The position numbers and the translations under genes are program-made. DNA of 64,000 nt from Albula goreensis (lineage: Eukaryota > Chordata > Actinopteri > Albuliformes > Albulidae), in NCBI GenBank assembly GCA_022829145.1, contig CM040743.1:25828646-25892645 (forward strand). The letters run 5' to 3'. A model generated the notes under the pieces. That model had not been told where the DNA came from, did no database searches, and saw only the letters and a program-made list of their open reading frames with translations. Positions 53,231 through 64,000 of this stretch are shown here, in pieces. Numbering within the stretch: position 1 is the first letter of the stretch; each line of letters begins with the position of its first letter.

Positions 53231-55623
53231 AACAGTTCTAACACGAAAAATAGTCTTATCCATGGAATTAGAAATTCATTTTTCCTAACTGGATAAAACA
53301 TTTCTGAGCATCTTGGCGTTTCGGCATTATTCAACTACATGTAGATAAATGCATGTAAAATATGCAGTTTATTTATTTAGATATAAAAACGTAATGTGTT
53401 TTTGACTTGGCTCAGAAATTGGCTCAACTCCACCACCTAGCGGTCAACTGATGCTAGGGACGGGTGCATCAGCTAAATAATGCATTCTTCTACCTAATGT
53501 AAATTGTTATTGTATTAAACGATTGAACATTTTTCAAATACCTACAAACTGTTGTAAACCTTCCATTATTATGAGATGATGTTCTCATGACATAAGAATA
53601 GGTCCACAGTTGTCTACAGCAACGATCAGACGAACCTTTTAGTACCTACCGTATTACTGTAATAACAGGGATACTCATCTCATATGTTCACATACCTGAA
53701 GTCCTAACTCTGATTGCGTTGGATTTTAATCTCATAAAACAAAAAAAAAAAAAAAAACAGAATGCAAAATTCAACCACAAAGTTCCATAACTGTATTTAA
53801 GCAAAGTGCACTCATGATTACAAAATAACCTATTTCTGTGCATAATTCTTTCCTTGTATAATGGGTGCTGTTTTTCAATACGAAAAATACAGACATGGGC
53901 CTATAAGCTCTACTGAAATTATGACATTCAGTGTCCTTGCATAAACATCTGAATGAATATTATCTATGTTTGTTTCCATCAAATTAAATACATTTTAAAT
54001 AAGGTGATGGCTCTTCACCGAACAAGGAGGGAATCAAAGGACAACACTGTTGTACCAATTCATAGTTCTTACAGATAACCTTCAAAATATCAGTTGATAC
54101 AGGTAAAATTAACATTTTAATGGTGTTACAGCAAAAAGAATTGGCAAACAAAGTTTGTTTGGGCAGCTATAATCAAGAATAGCAAGTTACTAGATGTTAT
54201 TCAGTTTCATAATAATCTAGCTATTTATATATCATATCACTTTATACTATCATTTATAAGTCTGATAGCAAATTCATGTTTTTTTTTCAAACAATTATCT
54301 CTCATCCTTTTGTTGCTAGACCTTCAAGGTACAATGTGATCTGTAATCCCCTGTGTGAAGTGAAAATGTAATGTACTTTTTTATGTATGATTTGACCTGT
54401 TACCTTAGTAACATATAACATATACAAAGAGGCACTGTGAAAGAGGATTTTATTTACATAATCATTTTAAACTGAAAGGCAAAATTATGTTTATCTTTTA
54501 TTAAAAAGCAAATGATTAATCTATGAATCAAAATCCTTCATTTCCAAAAGAAAAAAAAACACAACTATTCCACAGAATAATCAGACCTTTTTTGAACTTC
54601 CTGATTTGAACACCCCAGTTATAACTAAATTGTTTCTGAAGTAGGCTGAGGGGTCACTTTATTTATTAAATGAAAAAAAAAAAACTTTTAGTGGCATATT
54701 GCTATTATTCAGGAAGTAGGCGTACCCATTTAAAAAAGTGTGTGATTTTAGCATAAGGTACAAATGCATTGTTTATGTAATTATGTGTTATTTAAAATAG
54801 CAAAAGTCACAGATGCCATAAAAAACACTGGAACTTTCAGATTGAAATGCCAAGATCTCCAATTAATACAGGTATTGTTTTAATTAAACACGGTACTGAG
54901 ATGTTACCTTCCATTTCACTCAGGAGAAAAATCTCCAGCACATTTTTTGTTCCAAAACATTCATTTGGATACTTTTTCTTTTATAAAGGAAAGTATATTT
55001 TATTACATGTACAACAATGTACACAATTTTAGCAAGGTCACACAAGAGACCAGTAGTAATGAGAGGAGGTATATTTGTGGTTACAGTAGCACATCACATT
55101 AATTCAGATCCTTCTTCCTGACACAACTCTGACCAGTCCATTTTAAGAGATTTTTTGTTTAATCAAAACAGCTAAGTTGCTTCCTTCAAATACTTAAACA
55201 GCTTAAAAGAAATAGGCCTAAAGGAAAACGTATCAGCATCATAAACTCATGTGAACATTTGGGTGAAAAGAATAAAAAAAAATAACGTAAAACCACCTGT
55301 TTGCTTACAACCTTTAAATGGTTTCTTAAAATATAAAGGCTATTCTCACATATTTCAAATTTCAAACTTTCACCAAACCAGCAAAAACATGATCATGAGT
55401 ATCCCTAGGAAATAAATCAATGTGCACCTTTTGCACTTGACATATATGCCTCCTCCCCTGGGCACGCTATACCACACACCTCATCATAACATTCACCCCT
55501 CCATAAGCCCTTAAAAAACAAACATATAGAAAAACAAAAAACAGACGACCAAAAGGTTAAAAAAAAAAAAAAAAAACATCCCTGATGTTGACAAATATGA
55601 CGCTTAATTTAAATACACTCTGA
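53231..55623 (-). other. Gap between TMEM65 promoter and RNF139 stop, largely RNF139 3'UTR
   Basis: No gene seen; in particular no intronless tRNA-methyltransferase frame (TRMT12). A minus-strand AATAAA at 54,999-55,004, about 620 bases past the RNF139 stop, is a plausible polyadenylation signal. Poly-A runs on the plus strand at about 53,740 and 55,560-55,577. Confidence 0.5.
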
Positions 55624-58600
55624 TCATTCCCCGCTAGAGTCTGTGTCATCATTAATGTAGTCTTCCTCCATGGGTGTTCCACCGTTCTGAGTCCCCCACT
55701 CATCCTCGTCATACTCAATACTGTCATTGTCTTCCAGGAGTTCATTCTCCAGCTCTGGCTCACCTGCGGCTGCCACAGCGTCTGCCCCAGCGGCCTCTGC
55801 AAATTCGCCAGCATTCTCATTGGGGGCAACATAGCCATTGTTGTTGGAAAAGGGGGCACTGTCTCGGGCCTCCTCTTCAATGTACACCTTTTGGTGGCAC
55901 ATGGGACACGTATCCTGGATGTAGAGCCACTTGCGCAGGCAGAGGGCATGAAAATAGTGGTGGCAGGGCGTGAGGCGCGCAGATGTGGCAAACTCCTGGT
56001 AACAGATGGCGCAGACATCCTCAATATCGCGCAGCTGGCTACCCTTGACCTCTGGTAGGGAGTTGATCTTTTTTACAGCAGTCCGCCTGTTGATAAAGGT
56101 CTTCCAGCCGTTCTTAGCCTGCAGGTAGATGTTAAAGTAGGCATGGAGGCACATCATGCAGGCCCGGATCTTGCTGCCAGACTCAAACATCATGGTATAT
56201 GCACCATTACCAAACATGATGACCCCAAAAATGAACTCAATGACATTGCCAGTAGAACGCACATAGTACACATAGTCATCCAGCTTTTCCCAAAGGACGT
56301 TGTAGTAGCCATCAACCATGAAGAGTGTATAAACCGTCAAAGAAACAATGACCTTGAGACAGAGCTCCACGCAAAAAGCGGTGACAGCAAACAACCAGGT
56401 GTTGAGGGCGTAGTGGTGCCAGAGGGCATAGCTGAGCACAATGGGGAGCACAAACAGGCAGAGCGACACCAGGAGGACAGGAAAGTGGCGACGAACAGAT
56501 GAGACGTGGGAGGCACTCAGAGACATGAGGACCGGGTCCGTCATCCCGTGGATGAAATGCAAGATGGCGGTCAGCAGAAGGCACATGTTGCGACTGAGCC
56601 TCACCAGCCTCTCCTCTGGGTCCAGGCCACTCAGTCCTGTCTGAAGGGCCAGGATGAAGAACAGGACTGGAGCCACAAAGCCCAGCCGCTTGTCCTCCTC
56701 CTCTGTGGAACCGATGAAAGCCAGGATGCTTAGCCCTAGGTAGTGTGCTATGGAGGAGATGACAGCACTCATGCCCAGCACTGTAAGCGTAGAGTCACAG
56801 CCACTGATGATGAGGTTGCTCAGCAGGTCCCAGAACACGTCCCAGGTCAGATAGGTCTGTTCACCACTTTCATTCCTGACCACCTTAACCACATAGATCA
56901 GAATGATCGCCTGGGCAGTCATACGGGTCAGCCAAAAGACCCGGAGAACATCTGGGAAGCGGATCCTCTTCCAGGTGTCTTCCACCAGCAGCTGTACCCC
57001 GTAGATCCTGTACATGTGCCGGACCAGCAGGAAAACGTAGCGGCAAGAATAGTAGAACCACTTCAGCTTCAGGGTCAGGTATACTGCCGTGTTGACCGCC
57101 AGTACCAGGCCCGAGGCGATGGCCACTAACTGTCGCACATCCACAGGCAGCTCAATTATAAGCCCCCAGATGGGGATCATGATGTCCAAGACCACAAGTG
57201 CCGCAAACACGGACTGGACGTTGAGGAGAAACACATAGCCAATGCCAAACATAAGCTGGACAACGGCCATTGCTAGCCAGAGGGTGGGTCCATTTCGTGG
57301 AAGCAGCCTGAAGCCTAGTGCTGCCTTGTAGTATGCACTGTAGAAGTCTATATGTGAAGTGGCGTAGTAGTTGATCAGGATGGCCACCACTCCCAGGAGC
57401 ACAGCAAGGAAGAGCATGTAGAACCTGAATAGGGCTCTCTGAGACAAGACCAGGACCACACTGGATACCAGAATACCTATAGGGACAGAGGAGCAGCATG
57501 GACGTTATATACCAGTACTCAAGCTGTTTATAGATGCTGATACGGTCTTACATGTAATTTATACAAGTTTTAAATTAAGCATTTGCTTTGACATTTAAAC
57601 ATTTGTTATATCTCAAGGGAAATGAAAGCAGAACATACAGCTTTTGAAAACACCAGTTCAGACATTAAAGCTGTATAAGATACCTTCAAAAACTACTTAC
57701 ATGTTAAATTAATATGACAATGGAAAAATGGAAAAGGCAGTGCTATTATAATGTGCTATGGGATTAGGGTGAACAAAAAGTAAAACCTCAAATTAATTCC
57801 CTCAATTAATTTCCTGATCAAGCTCTCGTGTCAAAGGTCTGATGAGAAGGATATCACTAGCTTTGGTTGCAATTTCTTTGGTTACGTATAATCCAATATT
57901 GGTTGTGTTTCGCAACATGGTCACTAACAGCTTAACCTTTATGTTTAACTGATCAAGATAAGTAAAGCCAAAAGACACTATATAGCAAGTCATGCAAAAC
58001 AGTATTTAAAATAAAATGAAGACAGATGTTCAACTACATAGATGTTTCACATGAACGGCGGAAAGATAACTAGAGAAGTCATGCTAGCACCCACAGTGAA
58101 TGAGGTCGGACCATATTTTTGTCAACCAATGGCCTGGACACTGGTCTGTCATTTTCCAAACTCGGAACTAAATCAATACCGTGTCCACCCTTTACACGAT
58201 TCTAGGGCTTGCTAATGTCACTGTCCTTTTGGGCAGTTTGTTTGCACATATATTACGACAGACATGGTAGTAAGCTAACTGACTAGGCCTCCAAATATTT
58301 ACAGTAACATTAAAGTTAGCGCAAGTAGAGTCCTTATCGATAAACCTAACTAGTTAAAGTAACTTTAGAGTCACCACCGAAATCTGATCCCTAATGACTG
58401 AACAAGAATAACCCGACAATATATTAGGTAATGGTTAACACTAGATATCATATCGGTACGTTATCTAAATGATGTCAGTCAATGTCTCTGGGCCTAGCTA
58501 AACAATAAAAAACGTTTTCAGGACAACTGACACGAAAAGTGCTCTGTCATACACATCTGTTACGACGCTGGCTGGATAGCTAGCAGCTAACATTATGTGC

Positions 58601-59186
58601 GCGCACTCTGAAAACCACAACAGAATGAGTACCAAGTTAGACGTTTTGCTAGTCGAGTTGGCCGACGTTAGCCAACTTAAACGGCTACAAAAACGTGGAA
58701 ACCATGGCACACATACTTTAAGGAGGCAAAATGATATGGCTTTACTACGCTATGGCGACTATTATTTACATTACAGTTGTTGACTACATTAGCGAGCCGG
58801 CTAAATAGCTAGCGGTAAATCGGATTTAGAAGGGTAAACAGGAGGCGAGAAGAGCGCTTGACAGGTGACCTCAGGTAGTTAGCTAGCAAGCTACTAGCGA
58901 TAAGCCCTGCTGGTGCAGCTGCTAGCTACTAGCAGGTTGATCAAATTGGCTACAATGACAGTTAGAGGCATTGCTGAGTTGGACAAAACACTTTCACATA
59001 GATGATATGCTGAATGACCTTACCTAAAAATCGAAGTAAAAGCTTTCCTGTAGCCCCGGCCCACCCGCACCCGGGATCATAGTAAGAGTTAAAAATGGCG
59101 TCGATTATAAAGATGCAGGGAACTCGGAACGCCACATCCAGTACTGCCAGGGCCTGTTGGCCGAATCGGGCATGAGGGGACGCCAT
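55624..59186 (-). CDS. rnf139: RNF139/TRC8, ER-membrane RING-H2 ubiquitin ligase, two coding exons
   Basis: TRC8 ubiquitinates ER clients such as misfolded and MHC class I proteins and affects sterol/SREBP signalling. Coding exons are 59024-59186 (54 residues plus one base) and 55624-57476. They join in frame (RFLG|ILVSS) to give 671 residues, against about 664 in human. The start is the ATG at 59184-59186; the family N terminus then continues ALAVLDVAFRVPC and IIDAIFNSY. The N-terminal 500 residues form many hydrophobic membrane spans with the sterol-sensing-like region; DTWKRIRFPD and GFVAPVLFFILALQTGLSGL are strongly conserved. The RING-H2 finger is at about 545-585 (CAICYQEF, then CHHYFHALC, then CPMC). 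The tail is acidic. The large second exon is typical of the gene. Confidence 0.96.
57477..59023 (-). other. rnf139: RNF139 intron, no other feature seen
   Basis: A GT-AG intron between the two coding exons. Nothing recognised beyond short open frames. Confidence 0.8.
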
Positions 59187-59400
59187 GTCATAGGGCGTTG
59201 TTCTGGAGGACAAGGTCTCTCCGTATGCTATCCACAGCCTCCAGTCCCAGGCGTCCGGATTCTCTGAATTTCCACACGTTATTTAACTGGATCCCCACAC
59301 TCCGCCATCTTCGCGACCCAGCTACTGCAATGCGAGGAACGCGGAAGTAACCCCGTATTTAAACGGCACGTCATTGTGGAAACGTCAAAATGATGGACGT
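59187..59400 (-). promoter_or_regulatory. rnf139: RNF139 promoter/5'UTR with YY1, ETS and CRE-like motifs
   Basis: Upstream of the ATG: CCGCCATCTT at 59302-59311 (AAGATGGCGG on minus, the YY1 motif often found at transcription starts), CGGAAGT at 59342-59348 (ETS/GABPA) and GCACGTCA at 59366-59373 (CRE-like). There is no TATA box near. This fits a housekeeping TATA-less promoter with a start near 59,300. Confidence 0.6.
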
Positions 59401-60620
59401 CTTCACCACGTCCCACTTGAGTGCAACGTGGTAAATGTTGTTACATAGTTTTTTATCATCAGCTGTTCTACGATACACTTGCTGATGACAAGAAAGCACT
59501 GCTTTAAACTGTCTAAACGGGCTATTCATTCTATCAGTTAATATCTCCATAATCTACTCCCAACTCAATATCTGGACTTCTACCGTAAAATTTAAGCATC
59601 TTTAATTGCTTTTCAATGTCGACAGTTATTTATTTACAATTATTGCATTAGCTCACGACTACCACTACATCTTATACTAGTAGACCTACTACTAATACAA
59701 CTTACTACTTAAGAACAATGTGCTGTCACATTCACTACTAGCAGTACTATTTAAGCTTAGATTTTTTTAAATTAACACTTTAACTACTTAACACTCCTCA
59801 ACTGAAAATAATGGTATTTCTCTTTTTCCAATAATTCCAACCATCATGCTCTTGTTAAGAGACACCCAATTTACTTATGCTCTTATTTCAACTCTGACAC
59901 AAAACAACTTTAGTGGTTTTGTTTGCATTTCCTTTTTTGTTACCATTTTTCATTTTATTCATCAATGAGACACGAAAAAACATAACAAAAGTGCCCACAC
60001 ACAAATGGAACAGTACTTTAAAAAAAAAGCATAATCTCGCCTCAACCAAAACCAACATGTCTGACATCTCCATAAGAAATTTCTTGCAGGGGATCAGATA
60101 TAATCTATGAACAAAATTAAAGTGTATCATCTGATGATTTGGGTTTGCGGTCTTGTTTGTATTTCTGAAAATATTTTTGTTTAATTTCTCTATGAGTTTA
60201 ATAAATTCAATTAAATTTTCACAAAGAAAAAAGTACCCTCTTTGTTAACACTAAGGAATTCAAGTCTTTGTTGAAAAGGTACAAAAAAAAATGTCCTGAA
60301 ATTACTAAAACAAGATGCAAAAATTAAAGACCTTATAATATATATTATTAATTTAGTTAATGTTGTGACATACAAAATGTAACAACAGAAATACCAGATA
60401 TTAAGACTTCCAAGGGATTTAGAAAAACACAAACACATCCTGTGCACACATCTATGAGAGTTTTAATTGCTTTAATTGCTTATTTGTGTGTACTTCTCAT
60501 CTGTGGTTCAGTTCATGTTCTAATTGCTTCATAAAATAACAGCCTGACATAACCATTTGTTATTGGCTGGGAAAAGACACCCATGAAATAATTGTGAATC
60601 TTAAATTTCATCTTAACACA
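59401..60620. other. Intergenic stretch between RNF139 promoter and TATDN1 3' end
   Basis: AT-rich, with no gene recognised. A minus-strand frame at 60,211-60,447 shows no known motif. Confidence 0.6.
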
Positions 60621-60642
60621 TGACATACATTTTTATATACTT

Positions 60643-60648
60643 TTTATT
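60643..60648 (-). terminator. tatdn1: Candidate polyadenylation signal of TATDN1
   Basis: AATAAA on the minus strand about 205 bases after the TATDN1 stop codon, a reasonable 3'UTR length. Confidence 0.5.
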
Positions 60649-60850
60649 GTAAGTAAACAGTTTTGGTACAACTGCCTGTGTGAGCACCCTAGGAGCTCAC
60701 ATGCTATTGTTTAATATCTGTTAAAAACCACAAGTTTGGACATAGAATATAGCAATGAAAATGTAAGGATCAGAGGTATTTTCAGATAGTCTATGGAAAT
60801 GAAGGCAATTAAACTCATTTGTCATCATGTGTGAGAAGGGGCCAACAAAG

Positions 60851-63800
60851 TCAACTTCCAGTAAAGAACACTTTCATTGTATTATTGAAAATGGTGTTGG
60901 CCATCTCCAAAGGGTCTTCCTCTCTGGCTGCAGCCATGACCTCCAACACTTGGCTGGAGATATAAATGGAAATTAAAATTAATTTTATTTTTCAATTATA
61001 TTTTCATTGATCTCTTTCATAATACTACAGTGTAGTTACGGTAACTGCTGCAATTTTTCTAAAATGACAGTGGTTCACTTACATGATGTGGCATGGCTCA
61101 TTCCTGTCCTTTAGACAGTGGCCAGTCTCCCATTTCTTCTTTGTGGGAAATGTAGTTTTGATGTACTTTGAGCCTGCATGTGTGGCTTTCACCCCACACC
61201 ATGGAGCATCTGATAAAAGAAGAGAGTTATATTTTCTCACTTCATAGAGAATATACATTCATAAATATATATCCACTGATATTCTATAAATACCAGATAC
61301 ACAGCTTCATGATTCTTTCTGTTATCTTTTCCAGAGATGGTCTAGAAATAAGACCTTTACAATTGGAGTTTTTCTACATTTTCTCCAGAAAATGTCTTAA
61401 GGTGCAAGTGCAATAGTGTTGTTACAGAAATTTTGCATGGTAATATAGAGAGCTCGAAAGAAATTCAGGAGCAGAAAGTCTGGTGATTCTAAAGAACATG
61501 TTGTCATGTCACACGAACAATGGATATCACTTCAATTCATGCCCCTTCATGAATATTTATTATCAGAAAGCATGTTGCAAATCAACAATTTCAGAAATCA
61601 TGTTAAGGAAAACTAATCTAAAACAAATTTCATAGCATATCTGTTGTATAACTTTCCAAAACTGCTGCTATAGTATTTTATACAAATGCCTACATCTCTA
61701 TCACCACATATTTCATGATACAATATGCTTTCTAGCTTGAATTAAAGGACTGCTTCAGCCGATTTTACTTCCTTGAAAATACTGTGACCTGAGGCCTCCA
61801 GGTGGCACACACAGTTAGCGTTTACTTGGGAAGCGGGTGTGAGCCCTGTGACTGGGTGGTCTAGTCCCAGCTGTGCCATTATTGGCTATGGAATGAGGTC
61901 TGAATTAGCATGGCAACAATTGTCCTGGCCTCACTAGACAAAGACAGGGGTTAAGCCAGTTGAGCACATCAATGTCATCACTCCCTAGCAGCCACTTCTA
62001 GTTGTCCAGGCACCTGCAGGTGAACCTCAACCTCTGTCAACCTCCAGCAATATAGGTAGCATGTAATTGTTGATGCAGCGGAAATGTTTTATCAAGGAGA
62101 GAAAACATTTTTGTTTTATCATAAAGCCTTAAACATACCTGTTTCAATCATCAGTCTTTCAGTTGGGATGGATTTCATTGACTCGAGATTGGCTTCAGTT
62201 TTCAAAGAGCTGAGGCAAGTTGACAATTAAAAGTAGTAAAAACTAATTAGTAAAAACAGTTAATGCTGTGAGAACGAATACAGTTATAATAGATGGTAGC
62301 AGCTATAACACAGGTAACCGAAGTTGGATTTATTTAAAATACACATCTTAACAAACTATACTGCAAGCAAATAAGCCCTTAAGCCTACAGTACCAGCCAT
62401 TGATGCCAATGTAAAGGTCCAAGTCAAGAATAGCTGCAGCATCGTCTTTGCACCCATCAAAAGAATGCACCTATAACAAATAAAATGTTGGGAAAAGATG
62501 TAAACCCCAATAGGCATCATTAAATCAAAAGAGATACTTAACTCTGTTAAATGTACTTACCACCCCTCCAACGCATCGGTCTCTATTCCTATTCATGATG
62601 TCTGTAAACAAAAAGATTGGGAGTGGGTCAAACTGGCCTACTTAGCATAACAGGCCATAACAAATGGTTTACCTCCAGTGCATGGCCATACCTATAAACT
62701 CCTTATGTGAGTTTCTGCAATGAAGGAACATGGGCAGTTTTGTTTCTTCAGCTAAGTCAAACTGCTTCTCAAAATACCTGTAAAAATCAAATACATAAAA
62801 AAACTTTTAAGCATTACACAAGGTTTTCTGATCTAAACAGCTCAGTGAAAAATGGAATACTTACACAAGCTGAGTCTCCTTTGGACAAAATTCCAGTCTA
62901 TCAAAATCTGAAAATATTCAAAAGTTTGTTAAATTAAAAACCCAAATGCATTTTTCATTTCATCGTTGCTCAAACTCACTGCTAAATTACAAACAATTCC
63001 ACCTGAAAAGTGACACATTTCAAGTCTCTGTAAAATATGGCATGAAACACATGCAAACAAAAAATAATGAAAACAAGTGATGTTTTGTATGTATTTTTCA
63101 AATGAAATTATCGCTTATACAGTGACAGCTGGGAGAGGTGAGTATGTTACCTACACATTACATCAGATATCCTTGTGTGAACATTCATTTGTATTTAACT
63201 GCCCATTAAAATATGTAAAATTTAAAAAAAGCCTGGATGTTTTATGACCTTTATAGCCGCATGGGTTTTAATAATTTAGCAGTATAACTCCGCAGCCAGG
63301 TTATGGTGAACATACAAATACTTGGCTCAGAATTGAAAGAAGTGTTATCTTACCAAGACCGCATTCCCCTATGGCTACCACCTTCCCTTTGTTTGACAAC
63401 GCCAGATCTCTTAAAGATGCAAAGTACTCGCTGGGTCCGTTCTGTTCAAACTCACTGCATCGTGTTGGATGACAGCCCACAGTACTGTAAAATTCGTCTG
63501 TTCGATATGAGATACAGTCATTCAGCATGGAATAGTCTGTAGATATATTGAACTTCACGACTTCTACTTCTTCAAAACTTGGATTACATGGTAATTAAAA
63601 GGAATGTCAATGATACGTTCATTTCCATATATTACAACAATTCAGCATACAAAAGATATCTCAATACGTGCTCAGATGTATAAACAATGGTAACAACTAC
63701 CACGACAGCCAGGTGGAACTCAAATTACCCCGAGTTTCAGCCAGTTTAATAGCTTCTTTACTGTCATCAAGGTTTCCTCCAGTGATGATAAACTGTAAAG

Positions 63801-63920
63801 TGGAAAAACAGTGTACTTTAATTCACTGTCACGCTCAGACTTCAAATGAATACTTAACTAAATATTTTACCTTCTGGACCCCAACGCCAATGGCCCTTTC
63901 AATTATTTGTTGAAAATCAT
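60851..63920 (-). CDS. tatdn1: TatD DNase domain-containing 1, 3' part (ten coding exons; 5' part outside window)
   Basis: TATDN1 belongs to the TatD metal-dependent nucleases (TIM-barrel amidohydrolase fold), implicated in DNA decatenation. Exons are 63871-63920, 63729-63792, 63354-63497, 62865-62907, 62692-62777, 62561-62601, 62394-62470, 62139-62209, 61083-61209 and 60851-60953. All junctions keep frame and give 267 residues plus a stop, corresponding to about residue 30 to the end of the human protein. Metal-site motifs visible in order are [25 protein letters not shown] and [21 protein letters not shown] is also conserved. The C terminus reads [11 protein letters not shown]. The start codon and first exon(s) lie beyond 64,000. 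Confidence 0.95.
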
Positions 63921-64000
63921 CTGCAAAGGAGTGCAGAACATGCTGTTAACGTTGTTTCAATATGAAATGCATTTTCGCCTACAGTATAAAGACGCAGAAA

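Noticed and set aside
53231-55623. TRMT12 gene expected from synteny
   Set aside because: No methyltransferase frame on either strand.
55557-57129. Open frames of 115-155 codons on both strands over RNF139
   Set aside because: Shadows of the long RNF139 exon in other frames.
63303-63542. 79-codon plus frame
   Set aside because: Antisense of a TATDN1 exon.

Overview
This is a window of vertebrate nuclear DNA, most likely from a ray-finned (teleost) fish. The evidence is spliced genes with GT-AG introns and vertebrate-length proteins, long TG/CA microsatellites, fish-type Tc1-like transposons, and LINE and SINE tails of the kind common in teleost genomes. The species cannot be named from the sequence. 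The DNA is AT-rich and gene-poor, and all five recognised genes lie on the minus strand.

Layout from right to left, which is the direction of transcription. TATDN1, a TatD-family metal-dependent nuclease, occupies 60,851-63,920 and loses its 5' exons to the window edge. RNF139/TRC8, a multi-spanning ER RING ubiquitin ligase, has two coding exons at 59,024-59,186 and 55,624-57,476. TMEM65, a mitochondrial inner-membrane protein, has seven coding exons spread over 27,724-51,868, plus a probable upstream non-coding exon near 53 kb. An intergenic stretch at 10.8-27.7 kb is filled with transposon relics and microsatellites. SRFBP1, a BUD22-family nucleolar protein, is at 8,210-9,808 with its whole coding region in one exon. 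E2F3, a cell-cycle transcription factor, has its first four coding exons at 256-5,147 and continues off the left edge.

TMEM65-RNF139-TATDN1 is a known vertebrate linkage block (human 8q24.13). E2F3 and SRFBP1 are not in that block in human, so the left part is joined differently. RNF139 also appears flipped relative to its neighbours, and TRMT12, which I recall lying between TMEM65 and RNF139 in human, is not visible.

Mobile DNA: an apparently intact Tc1/mariner element with D,D,E spacing of DD37E, matched terminal inverted repeats, a TA duplication and a full 337-residue transposase sits in TMEM65 intron 2 (37,193-38,766). Two decayed Tc1 elements lie at about 11.1-11.9 kb and 23.1-24.0 kb. 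A frameshifted LINE with a restriction-like endonuclease is at about 16.1-18.8 kb. Remains of an L2/Rex-like LINE lie at 29.05-30.99 kb, an L1/Tx1-like 3' fragment at 12.6-13.2 kb, and a foldback element at 34.89-35.37 kb.

Most notable observations: the intact DD37E transposon with an internal second set of terminal-repeat-like motifs; a U12-type (AT-AC) donor splice site in E2F3; a 24-bp perfect hairpin in a TMEM65 intron; the intronless SRFBP1 coding region; and three E2F-type sites clustered in the E2F3 promoter. The five genes do not form a common pathway; they are ordinary housekeeping and cell-cycle neighbours.
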